From Gracilariopsis chorda (lineage: Eukaryota > Rhodophyta > Florideophyceae > Gracilariales > Gracilariaceae): DNA of 64,000 nt. The position numbers were made by a program, and so were the translations under genes. Below are positions 20,807 through 30,961 of the stretch, piece after piece; position 1 is the first letter of the stretch, and each line of letters opens with the position of its first letter. Where the stretch lies: NCBI GenBank assembly GCA_003194525.1, contig NBIV01000037.1, forward strand, positions 124,001 to 188,000, read 5' to 3'. The notes below the pieces were generated by a model, which worked only from the letters and a program-made list of their open reading frames with translations, did no database searches and was not told where the DNA came from.

Positions 20807-20815
20807 CGAATTGTA

Positions 20816-21340
20816 TATATACCTACTCAGCCAGCCCATTCAATGGCTTCATTCAGAGCTAGTTCTATGCATGTAACAGGTTCATACACAGCAGTGGGGT
20901 AGATCATGTGCAACTTCGGTGTACCCACGACTGTATCCTTTGTTCCTCTTTGCCCAGTCCGCACATATGTGCAGGCAAAGGCTGTTGCTTTCCAACGACT
21001 TTGCTCTTCAGCATGTTGACGTTCGCGGAGCAAACTGCTGTAGTTGTTGTGGCGCAGGCCTGTGTCTACAGCACACAGCCATGGCAGCCAAGCTGTGAGT
21101 GGACCTTACGCGAGACGTAGGGAGCTCACCCAGCTCATGAGCTGAGCCAGCTCACGCCGAGAAGTAGTAAAAAAAAGACAAGACCGATCTGATCCCGGAG
21201 AGGACCCGTGGAGGACAGAAAGGTGAGAGAACTTTTGCCTTCCAAGACATACTTGCCCGTGAGATAGACGAAGTGGCTCTGCTGCGTGTTATCCGCACGC
21301 ATCAAGACTCGATTGCAACAACACAAAACTTAGCTCCTCC
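20816..21340. other. no gene recognised
   Basis: Short frames only. A palindrome around CAGCTCATGAGCTG lies near 21132-21146. Confidence 0.3.
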
Positions 21341-22390
21341 ATATTTAGTTCACTGCACTTGGACGCTCCGGTTGGACGGCTGTTCATGCTCCCATGTGAG
21401 CTGGTTTGCTTCATCCGGGGGCTCGGGGTCCAAAACATAGTCCGCGGAACCGCATTCGGTGCAGCGGAAGCCGACTCTCTTCTGTATTACGTCGTCAGGA
21501 TCGACTGGGAAAGGACACCGAGCCCAGGATACTTGTGGTATGACTACGACGAAGACCGTTTCACGAGTATTCCAAGGCATCCTGTAGGGCGTGATGACGG
21601 CCAGGAGTACAGGAACAACCCCCCTTATCTGCCGGAGTCACAGTGGATGACCGCGCCTCACCACTACGCTCCACATTATTTTCCACAAGCCGCAGGGTTC
21701 GTTCGGGAGTGCCTCTCTGGTATGCAATTATTCAAAACCGTCAGCAGAGAGGACGATGACGAAGGTGCATTGGCCGTCCAGTCCAAAGCGAAACCTGATC
21801 CGGCTCGGACACGCACATGCGTTCGCTACATGACCCATCGCCGGGTTTGTTCGGTCAATATTGAACCAGATTCGGTAGCCGCTCTGCATCATGTCCATCG
21901 GAATTCTGTCGTTTCTGTGGACCCCGAATTTTCCACATATAAAACAAATCTTTCAGCAGCACTGTACTGAGCCTATCGCAAGTTGAACGACCGGTGTGCG
22001 GAGCTGGAAGTGCCGGTATCAGATAGCATCACGCAAGCACTGAACCGCTCGATGTAATGGGTGGGGGAAGCGAAGCACAATGCGAGCTTGCAAATTGATG
22101 CGTCCCACCAGTTTAACGAGATCATCAGACAGGTGAGGCGTGGTGCTAAGACTGTGCTCGGAAATGCAGATAGTGTGTTCGCCTTCCAGGAAGCAACCGA
22201 TGTTATAACAGGAGTGGCGGCGAGTTTGGCGGTCGAAGCATTGGGTGCAAAAGGAGATTTGGGCGAGGACCATGTAATTCCCGCCGATAACAGAGCCGGT
22301 GGGACAGGTGTTCCATCGTTGAATGGGAGGCATTGCGTTTCTCAGAGGCAAGGCGCGTGCTGGCCGAGCACAATTGATCAAATAAAGTAA
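21341..22390 (+). pseudogene. unrecognised long frame broken by two stops
   Basis: A single plus-strand frame stays open for about 1 kb except for TGA at 21968-21970 and TAA at 22055-22057. The part after the first stop reads AYRKLNDRCAELEVPVS, then EAKHNASLQIDASHQFNEII and EATDVITGVAASLAVEALG, which looks like amphipathic helix or coiled coil. The first part is rich in Y, P, D and R and resembles nothing I know. The two isolated stops suggest a degraded gene, perhaps a gag-like or accessory protein of a mobile element. The minus strand over the same stretch is cysteine-rich but shorter and also unrecognised, so the coding strand is not certain. Confidence 0.35.
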
Positions 22391-22676
22391 ATGAACAACT
22401 TTTTGAGCAGTGCCACATATGGTTGAACTTTTTCATGCGCCCGGGCTCCGGGCGCCGGCCAGGAGACCACAAACAGGGAGTTTTCCGGAGAGCTCAAATC
22501 CACATCCAGATTCGTTCTGCGATGCCTAGAAGCCGAGATACGGGCAATGCTTTCTTTCGGCCACTCTTTCAGCTTGCAAGCCGGTCTCAAAGAATCTGAA
22601 CAATTCCGTGGCGGATTATTTCATACTCTGTCGTGCGCAGTGACAAATCCTTTTGCGCTGTAAGCGTCTATGCTTT

Positions 22677-23475
22677 CTAGGTTAGCTTCTCCAGGAGTGA
22701 ACCTTTAGAATTGCTGACGCCATTTGGGAGCTGGTAGTAGAACCACGTTTTCATTGCTGCTGTGTGCCGTGTCCGGATAGTGACGCTGTATCGGGTGTGA
22801 AGAACGTGAACGTGACTAACGGGGTCCCGTTCCAGTGCGATGCTAAGACCAACTTGGATTTTTAGAGTTCCGTGTTTGACGTTTAGCACCCCTCTTTTTT
22901 GTGGACGACGCGTCCTCGCGGCGAGCCCTTCTTCGGAAATAACGCTCCACAAAGTTGTGCGGAATGTTCCGCTTCGGTTCCCATGTGGGCGTCTTGAAGC
23001 CGTACCACTTAATACGGACCAGTTCTTCTCCGTCTTCGGCAACTCCGTGGTCGATGACCTTCTCGATCACCCATTCCTTTTCTGCCGATGTCGGATCGGA
23101 TGATTTGGTGTGACGGTTCTCAGCGTCTGGGACTGTGCCAGGATCAATCGATACCAGTGTTTCTGTAATTGCAGAGCCCCCCGTTATTGTTTCCTGCCTG
23201 GATTCTGAGAACAACAGTTCCATTCGCACTTCACTTTCCTCCGATTCTTCGGGTGCGACAGTGTTCCGTGAGATTTTCTCGGAAACTGAAGGTCCAACTG
23301 CCGACACCCGATCAATACTAACTATATCGTGTAGCCCGTCGACGTCTAGCGTGCCCGTACTTTCTGTAGCACGGATGACCTTATAGGGGCCTTTCGAGTT
23401 CAATAGTAGTTTGCGTACGATGTCCTCGTACACAGTTGATGCTTTCTTCCGAGGCGGGATGTCCGAGTAAACCAT
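22677..23475 (-). pseudogene. Ty3 integrase C-terminus and chromodomain
   Basis: The frame 22843-23475 starts with VYSDIPPRKKAST and SKGPYKVIRATESTGTLDVD, the beta-barrel GPY/F-like end of Ty3 integrases (here GPYKV). After a variable linker comes the chromodomain: KEWVIEKVIDHGVAEDGEEL, VRIKWYGFKTPTWEP and NIPHNFVERYFRRR. The aromatic cage residues (Y/W/W-like positions) are present. A basic tail follows and the frame shifts once near 22850. Compared with the chromodomain at 1045-1215 the sequence is clearly different, so two Ty3 lineages are represented. Confidence 0.8.
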
Positions 23476-23499
23476 ATCACCCTCCTTAAAGATTAGCTT

Positions 23500-24254
23500 T
23501 TACCGTATCCAGGAGTCGTAGGAGGCTCTGTAGCGCTCCTGTGTAGTACCTAATTTTGTGTAGGCCAGCTTCATGACTTCCGAAATTCGGGCGCGCGTGA
23601 CGCACTTGGTTTTTCCCAGTGTCAGGACAAGAGATGCCGTTTGTGGGTGTGTGGATGTAGGTCCATCCAGTACGATCCCTGAAGGGTGCCGAGTGAGGGA
23701 GAGGTCGAAAGGAGTTAAACCCGTTGATCGCTGAACTTGCAGGTTATACCCGTACACGAGGGGATGAACCAGCTTGTCCCAGTCCTTTTGTTGTTCGGAT
23801 ACATAGTGCCGCAGGCGGTTGATGAACACTTTGTTAGACCTTTCGGCTTTCCCATTTGTCTGCAATGATTCTGTAAGTACATGCGTAATTCCGAGATCAG
23901 TTTCAGGTGACTCGAAATAGTTGGCCACTAACTGCGGGCCGTTCTCGGTAAGTAGGAGGTATGAATCCCATAACGATAGAACGAGTTCTCCAAGAAAGCG
24001 ATGGAAACATCAGTCGCCTTCGTATCCGACAGTTGTATGGCTCTAGTGAGCTTTGTAAAGCGGTCCGTTATTACCAGTATGTGCTTGCTTCCGCGTCCGG
24101 TTTTTGGCAGTGGGCCAAGGATGTCCATAGCCACGGATTGGAATGGTCCCGATGCCGGAAACAACTTCAAGTACTTCTGATTCTTGAAGTAAGTTCCGCA
24201 AATGGCTTGACGTGGTTCGCATTGTGAGACTGTTTTATACAAATGTTGCGACAT
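23500..24254 (-). pseudogene. Ty3 integrase catalytic core, inactivated
   Basis: The upper frame (23928-24254) contains FQSVAMDILGPLPKTGRGSK and ILVITDRFTKLTRAI, with the first catalytic aspartate. The lower frame (23500-23928) begins ENGPQLVANYF, where the family has DNGPQF, so the second catalytic aspartate is glutamate. It continues TNGKAERSNKVFINRLRHYV, which keeps the third catalytic residue in KAER, then LVYGYNLQVQRSTGLTPFDL. The frame shifts between the two parts near 23930. A partial zinc-binding segment precedes the core near 24200. Confidence 0.85.
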
Positions 24255-24390
24255 AAGGGGCCAGTAGAAGTCCCTTCACAATGTGTAATACATCTTGACC
24301 GAGCCCGGGTGCCCAGCCAGACATGGATAGTTGGAAAGTTAGAGCATTCTCTCCCGAAGGGACTCCAGTTCGGCCCGTTGTATGGCCCCG

Positions 24391-25206
24391 TCAATCGACG
24401 AAAATCTGCATAGTATTCCAGAGCGGTTGTAGTCGAACTGGGACTTCGGGTCCAACTGAGAGGGCTATCTCCTTGCAAAACGGGTCTTCCGCCTGGGCGG
24501 CGATAAACTCTTTGACCGTTACCGGGGTGAAGTCCGGTTGTTCCAGTACGGTTTCCATAAGTTGCAAGGGTTCTCGTGTGTCCGTAGTCATCGGAAAATT
24601 CACCAGTACATCCTTGTAAACTTCTCCGTTCACGGTAACATCTGTGACGACATATTCCGACTCGGATTCAGCTTTGTCGGCCAACAGACATGGTATTTCG
24701 TCCTCGAGGGGCGTTTTATCGTTCCCGTCGGTCGGCATGCGGGACAGTGCGTCCGCGGGCAGATGCTTGATTCCGGGGCGGTACTGGACTTCGAAGCCGA
24801 ACTCCACGGGACTCAAGCTCCATCTTGCCAGTCTTCCCGTCGCATCGGTTATGTTGAGGAGCCAACGTAAGGCGTTGTGGTCCGTCCGAACGGTGAACCG
24901 TTGTCCTTCCAAATAAGGTCTCAAGAGCAACATAATTCATACGAAGGCCAAGCATTCTCATTCCGAGGTGCTGTAGTTCCTTTCCAGCGCGGTTAGTGAA
25001 TGGCTCCAGTATCCGATGTGACGGCAGTCATTTGCATCTCTTTGCTGCTGGAGCAGCGTACACTCGACTTGGTGGTTACAGGCATCTGTTTCTAGCAGAT
25101 AAAGCTTACCGAGTCTCGGGAGAGAAAGAATTGGAGGCGAGGTTAGTTTCTCTTTAAGTGCTCCGAATACGTACATATCTTCTTCTGAAAACGGTTCCAG
25201 GTCCAC
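24391..25206 (-). pseudogene. Ty3 RNase H
   Basis: The frame at 24958-25206 has EEDMYVFGALKEKLTSPPIL and LLETDACNHQVECTLLQQ, with the first catalytic aspartate in TDAC. It continues after a frameshift near 24940 as RTDHNALRWLL, RLARWSLSPVEFGFEVQYRP and LPADALSR, carrying the remaining acidic sites of the retroviral-type RNase H. The polyprotein frame changes once inside this domain. Confidence 0.82.
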
Positions 25207-25242
25207 TGGTTGGTCCTTCTCTAACTTCGGGTTTGGTGGATG

Positions 25243-26397
25243 TTAAATGCGTGCGAAGTTCGGCACGAAGTGCCTGTAAACGTTACAGAGGCCCAGGAAT
25301 GCTCGAAGCTCGGTCTGAGTCCGTGGTGGTTCAGCTTTCGTGACAGCGTCGCAAGTCCTTAACGCGACTTGAAGCTTCCCTGGTGGGATGACGTGACCTA
25401 AGTAGTCAATAGTCGATTGGAAAAAGTAGCAATTCTTCAGCTTTAACGTTATTCCGGCTTCTCGGAGGAGGTCAAGTACCTTGGTCAGGTGCTTGCAATG
25501 ATCCGAAACGGAACTCGAGTATATTATGACATCGTCGAGATACACTATGGCAAACTGCCAACGAACCTTATTCAGGATGACATCTATTGCTCTTCGGAAC
25601 GTCGCAGGGGCGTCCTTCGAACCAAACGGCATCCGAATAAAGTCGTAAAGACCCACTTTAGAGGTGAAAGTCGTGTTGTCTCTGTCGGGTTCGTCGATTT
25701 CCACTTGCCAATATACCCATTTGGCGTCAAGGTTGGAGAACACCCCTGCGTCTCCTAGTGAATCGATACACTCATCCATTCTTGGTATCGGGTAAGAGTC
25801 GCGAACCGTGACTGCGTTGAGGTTTCTGTAGTCTACGCGGAAGCGCCATAAGCCGTCCTTTTTCAAGGCTATGACTACTTGGCTTGCCCATTCATTCGAT
25901 GAGGGTTCAATAACACCTTCCTCGAGCATCTTCGCGACTTGCTCCTTCTATCATTCACGGGCCTTCTGACCTGATCGGTAGGAAACCTGGTGGACCGGTT
26001 GGGCATCGGGTTCCAAGTCAATCCGATGTTTGACGGCCGTGATGGTACCCAGATGTCTGTCCCACATTTCAGCGCACTCTGAGAGCATCTGAATGATCTT
26101 GTTCCGTTGCGGATCATACTCCTCACCGATGCTAACGGTCGATGCCCAGTCCGCGTCCGGCGCTTTATTCTTAGATTTCATACTCCCCTTCTCAGTTATG
26201 TCGAAGTCCTCGTCAACTTGAGTAAAGGTCGTATCAGTGACGAAGAGTATTGCTGCAGGTGCAGGGTGAGCGTTACCAACGACGGTGTTTTTAGATAAGT
26301 TGGTGTGGGGGTCGCTGATGTTAGAACCAATACGTAAAAAGGCCGATTCTGATGAACGTCCATGACACCAGTCGCAAGAAACAGGAGGTTGCAACAC
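25243..26397 (-). pseudogene. Ty3 reverse transcriptase
   Basis: The conserved blocks are in order: MLEEGVIEPSSNEWASQVV, KKDGLWRFRVDYRNLNAVTV, DSYPIPRMDECIDSLGDAGV, FSNLDAKWVYWQVEIDEPD, MPFGSKDAPATFRRAIDVIL and AIVYLDDVIIYS. YLDD is the polymerase active site and is intact; the usual D-L-x-S-G-Y block has become DAKWVYWQ. Two adjacent stops (TGA TAG, near 25946-25951) separate the upstream part, which links to the protease, from the polymerase core. Confidence 0.88.
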
Positions 26398-26414
26398 GTT
26401 GTGTTGAGGTGATT

Positions 26415-26933
26415 CTAGATGTAAACCATTCTGGATGCATCGTTTTGAACCAGGACTGCTGTTTTGGACATAGGAGGGAGTACAATTGAACGAGCGACTC
26501 GAAACATCGTTGATACCGTACTACGGGGAATTCGAGCGGGGATGATTACATTGTTGCGGGAACCATTTTGGGCATCGAAAAAAGCCACCGACGGTGAGTC
26601 GTGGAACGATATTTTCCGTTCCTTGGGATAGATCGCCTTGAAATAGCGGTCAATGAAATAAGTACCCAGTGTACAGTCGACTTCCAAGTTGGATGAAGCA
26701 AGGAACTGAATTCGGACCTTCAAGTTACCGAGGCGGATGTCGATGGAAATAACACCCAGGATGTTCATAGACCGATTTGAGGCATCCGATACTTTTGGAG
26801 TATCAAGTGGCAGTAACTTCGATTCCCATCCGGGTGGTAGTGCACGGGTTTGAATCAGATTCGGTGAGACGCCTGTATCCAGAACGCTGGTAATCATCAC
26901 TGTCAATTGGTGACTGTGATAAAGGCCTGTCAA
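26415..26933 (-). pseudogene. Ty3 retropepsin-like protease
   Basis: The segment ITSVLDTGVSPNLIQTRAL carries the D-T-G of aspartic proteases, though the following residue pattern (DTGVSPNLI rather than DSGAxxxFI) is unusual. The C-terminal half, VRIQFLASSNLEVDCTLGTY followed by FIDRYFKAIYP, fits the second half of a retropepsin where ILG-D is normally found. Confidence 0.65.
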
Positions 26934-27234
26934 GACTTTAAAGTTTCTGACCTCGAAACAAATACACTGGTTCAGAAATGTTGAAGGTACAAATCACCAC
27001 TTCATAATGGAGTCTATCTTCCGCAGCGTCGTTCTGTTCGAAGGCTGGGTCTTCATTGAGACTATCATCTTTGACAGGGCGCGGCGCCTCTACGCGTCCT
27101 GCTGCGCGTTTTCCTTTTCTTCATGTTGATGGGCATGATTCTCTTCCAAAACGAAAACCGAACGACGGTTGTTCCTGTTTGCAGAGAGAGGACTTCCGGA
27201 GATCGAAGCTGTGTTGTTGGCGCGACTTCCCTGG

Positions 27235-29450
27235 CTACCAACTTTTCCAGGAGGAATTCCCTGGCCGCCAGTAAATGGCATCCGACGGCTGATATCCTTC
27301 ATCGACTCGATGGGAGTAGTTGTGCTCGCGTTGCTGAACCAACTTATTCCGGATGTCAGCAGGCATCCACTCGCAACGTGGGCGGGTAATTGACAAGCAT
27401 AAGCGATATGCTGGGTTCCGGCTCGAGTTAAAAGACTGACGTGGGGTTTGATAGGCCGAGTACGGTGTCGAGAATACCGTACTCTGAGGGCTCGTATGAG
27501 AGGGCCAAGCGGAGTCAGTAGTCAGTATCGACAGGATGGAGAAGCTGGGCGAGCGCATTAATGCAAGGGATTCTCCTGCTGGGTCTTCTACTGTCCCGGA
27601 CTCCATACTACTTTCCATTTTGGCGAGGAGGGCTCGTGTGCGAGATTTACGCGCGTCACGAGCCTTCTCGATGGTGGAGTAGACTTTCTTTCCACCACGG
27701 TGAGTATCGCCTAATACTTCTGCGAAGAGAACCAACTGCCGGAATCCGATCTTCGGGTGCGTCCCAGAGTAATTGCGAACCGAAGCGTAGATTGCGGGCA
27801 GCAGCCCTTCCACGAATAGAGACTTGAGCCGAGCCGAGAGTCGGTGAATATGTTTCCGCAACGGAGATTGTTCTTCCATAAATGGTCCGCAAATTCACTC
27901 TCCGTTATACCGGAACTCTGCCGGTAAGTGGTGATATCGTGGTACGCTTCCGCGATTTCTTCGTCAGTATCGTACGTCTCCGGGAGATGGTTCACGACCT
28001 CCGGATGGGATCGTAAACGTTCATCATCCTCTTACGAATCGACGGGACCAGACTCGCGAGAAATTCGGTTCTTGCCAAGCCCCAGAGCTGGACCGGATGT
28101 GAAGAATTGAAAGAGCCAAAGAATGGCCCCTTCGTGAATGACGTTTTATTTGCACGCTGTTTTAAACGCGCTAAGTAACTTGAGAACCGTGATCGGATCA
28201 TTCCCACTGAATTTCTCGGAAATTTGTAGCGCCATACGTTTCGCAGACTTTGCGACTGTCCGGGCAACTTGGGCTTCGTACTTTCCAGAACGGTTCATCA
28301 AGCGGTAGTTCTTGAAGTTCAAGACCTTGGCAAATTTCCGATTCTTCGGTTCGATTGGCCGGGTACGAGGGATGTCAGATTCATCTTCTGTATCAGAGGA
28401 TTGACTCGTATCCGAGTCAGAGCGTTCTGACTCGGTGTCGGATTCTGAATTTCCATAACGAAAATACCGCGAACCTCGACGGTTTCTGTTACGATTCTTC
28501 CTTTCGTTACGCTTCTTTCTCTCCGAATTCAGTTTGGCTTTCGACATGCCTCGCGCGATTTCCCTATCACAGAGGAGGCCATCCGAAATCGGTACCACAA
28601 AGGGATCGACGTTCGACGTGCCCTAAACGATCTCTTGATCATGGGAGAGGTCGTCCGAGGTCGGGTTCACCCGAGCCGATAAAGGGTTCGTCGTGCCCCA
28701 GCCGATCTCTTTACCACCAAGGGGCCCTTCCATTCTCGGATTTTGAGCGACATTCGCCGTGCCCGCCGTGAGGTGCTCCGCACGGGGGAGGCCGCCCGCA
28801 ATGAATACTTCATCACTAGAGGTTTCAGAGCTGATTCATATGTTGGGGTGACTTTATTGCTGCAACATTTCTGTTGCGGGGATAGGTTGAGGGTGAGTTC
28901 CAGCGGGTAACAAACGATGCCTGTGGAGTTGGTTCGCGATTTCTGTTTCCACGGCTTTGACAACCATGTCGGTTACAACAGAAGCATTCTAAAGACGGGT
29001 GGACAAACTTTCCACAATGATGGGAAAGTGCGTTTCTATTCCGGACCGGACTCGCTGTCCATGGACAGTATCGACCTGAGGAGGCACTCGATTAGAGAGG
29101 TCCTTCGACAACCACCTCTCCAAGTGGGGAAGAAGGGAGGCAAAATCCGATACGCTTGATGCGTCTAGTAAGGCAGAGACTTTCAATTCGGGGCCACGAG
29201 TCTGCACATAGGTGCAGGTCCAGGGTATCCTCTTTCACGTTCTGTGTTCGGTTGAGCTTCTCCGGTGCTGCAGAGCAACCGCTCCGGGTTTTCAACGAGT
29301 GGTACAATCTTTTGGGGCTCACTGCGCGTGCTGTTGGACCGTAAAGGCGGCAAAGACATTGCAGCAAGATTCTGTTCCAGGCGCGCATAGATGCGCGCCG
29401 ATGAAACCGATTTTGGACGAGCGAGCTCGTGAAACCGGGACGGTTTGAAA
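27235..29450 (-). pseudogene. gag-like region of the Ty3 element
   Basis: Several minus-strand frames together give a polar, serine- and arginine-rich N-terminus starting near MSLPPLRSNSTRSEPQ (about 29350). Next is a basic acidic-serine segment with runs of SDTSQSSDTEDESD (28146-28598), then helical gag-like blocks such as SEFADHLWKNNLRCGNIF and VEGLLPAIYASVRNYSG. There is no complete CCHC zinc knuckle; CLSITRPRCEWMP near 27370 may be its remnant. Frame changes and stops are frequent. The assignment rests mainly on position directly upstream of the protease. Confidence 0.55.
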
Positions 29451-30665
29451 GTCATCGGGTTTGATGAGGCGTTTAGCTTACTCCTTCTTCCCATACGGTA
29501 AAAGCGGATCTGTTGTTCCCACGAATGGGCCGTTATAGTTCGGGAGACGATATGTGAGGTAGTACACGTAGACGTCCTACTCAGGTGAAATGTCCCGGAA
29601 TGGTGGCAGTGGATATCATGCAAAGAGGTGTAAGGCCGTTCGGCTACCAAATCGGAAAAGTCGGAACGGTGAAGGTGCGGAGTAGTGCAAGGCCCCCTCT
29701 GGTGAGGCTGAGTACAGAGACACGCGTAGCCCAAAAAGATACCACGTGCCTAAGCAGGGAGTCGATGTAACGGTAGATATCCGATGCGGCACAGCCGGTA
29801 CAGGACTTTGACGAGCTGCGTCTCCCCTTACGACTTGGTATCCAGGCCAAGCAATTAAGACGAAGAGCCTAGTAGGAAGCAACTTGAGTTTACATTGTGA
29901 GGGCGTCGGCTGCGCTAGGGGAGAATAAATATCTAGCTGGGCCGCACCAAACGTATAGGGCTTACCGTTCGCGCGGCACTAGCTGTCAACAGCATACACG
30001 TTTGCTACTAAAAATAATACACAAGCCGAGAACGGAAAGGCTTTCACAGCCAGAACACCACTCCGATAAACGGTCTCCACTTCCTTACAGCTCTTGTAAG
30101 CCAAACATGATTTATAAGAAAGATCAGAGAGAGTACAATAGTACTCATAACGAAAAGAATTCCGATATTGGTTTGGGTGGTTATGATGAACCAGTGAAGC
30201 TCCCTATCCAACTTCCACGGAATACGTCTCGTTAAGAAAATAAAATGTGTTTACGATGTGGTGGAACTTCTTCTTATTGGCTATAGCATGGTGTGGGTGT
30301 TGCACAGGAGTGCAGGATTGCGAGCCTAGATGGTTCGCGCTCCTGTAGGCATGGCCCCCGCCCTGTGGTGGTCACATTGCTGGCATGCCGATGTCAGCGG
30401 TACACGTGGTCATTGGCAAGCCTGAGCGGCACGCTAGTTTATAATTTATAATTTTTGTACCATAGGTGGAGTAGATGGTACGGGTGGTGCACTGCGTTAC
30501 AGTGCATCGCCCTTGAGGTAGAGGCGCCTCGCAGTCGATACTTAGGCTGTTCGAGATGTGCGTTCCTCCAGAGGTTAATTCAGAGACCCTTTTGACTTTA
30601 GTAGCCCACCTTTGGTTAGTTTTACTCCATTCCTCAAGGCTTCTACGTCATTGTTACGTCGCTTG
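29451..30665. other. no gene recognised; expected site of the Ty3 5' LTR
   Basis: Frames here have no domain. An LTR of the Ty3 element would be expected in this stretch, but I found no matching copy beyond its other end. Confidence 0.3.
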
Positions 30666-30670
30666 CTCCA
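30666..30670. repeat. target-site duplication, left copy
   Basis: CTCCA immediately outside the Copia LTR, repeated at 35345-35349. Confidence 0.9.
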
Positions 30671-30961
30671 TGATGTGCTTCGGTCGGATGACTCCTTTTC
30701 CTTGAAGGTGGAGTCTTTTCCAAGCCTTTATAGATATGGCATCTGTGCAAAACCCTGCCAAAATCATAGACGCCTTTGGTACGCTTGTGGTTGCTCTGCA
30801 GGGAACCACAGGATTCAGAATCTACTATACTGCTGAGGTCAGCACTAATGAGACTAATTACTGCTTACCTCACAACATTACATATCACGTAATGTATCTA
30901 ACGTAAGATACATATGTGAGACTTACGTGCCTCATGTCACAACACGATTCCCATTACATCA
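30671..30961 (-). repeat. Copia LTR (3' relative to its gene)
   Basis: 291 bp, identical by eye to 35054-35344. The gag-pol stop codon lies inside its first bases on the minus strand. Confidence 0.95.

Larger units (their letters stand above)
19242..20813 (+). mobile_element. Tc1-like transposon with IR/DR ends
   Basis: A 1.57-kb element bounded by TA on both sides (19240-19241 and 20814-20815), as expected from TA target duplication. Each end carries two copies of an 18-19 base motif of the form CGAAATTCAAATAARTCCA, about 185 bases apart and in direct orientation, and the two ends are inverted relative to each other. This is the IR/DR arrangement known from Sleeping Beauty-like Tc1 elements, where each motif is a transposase binding site. 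A decayed DD34E transposase lies between. Confidence 0.82.
22677..29450 (-). mobile_element. decayed Ty3/gypsy chromovirus-like retrotransposon
   Basis: On the minus strand the order is gag, retropepsin, reverse transcriptase, RNase H, integrase, chromodomain, which is the Ty3/gypsy order. At least six frame breaks or stops interrupt it. I could not identify LTRs on either side; these may be lost or too diverged to see by eye. The Copia element at 30671 lies just beyond the gag end. Confidence 0.82.

Noticed and set aside
21350-30665. LTRs of the Ty3 element
   Set aside because: I compared the sequence on both sides of the gag and chromodomain ends and found no matching TG...CA direct repeat. 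An exact self-alignment could still find a diverged pair.
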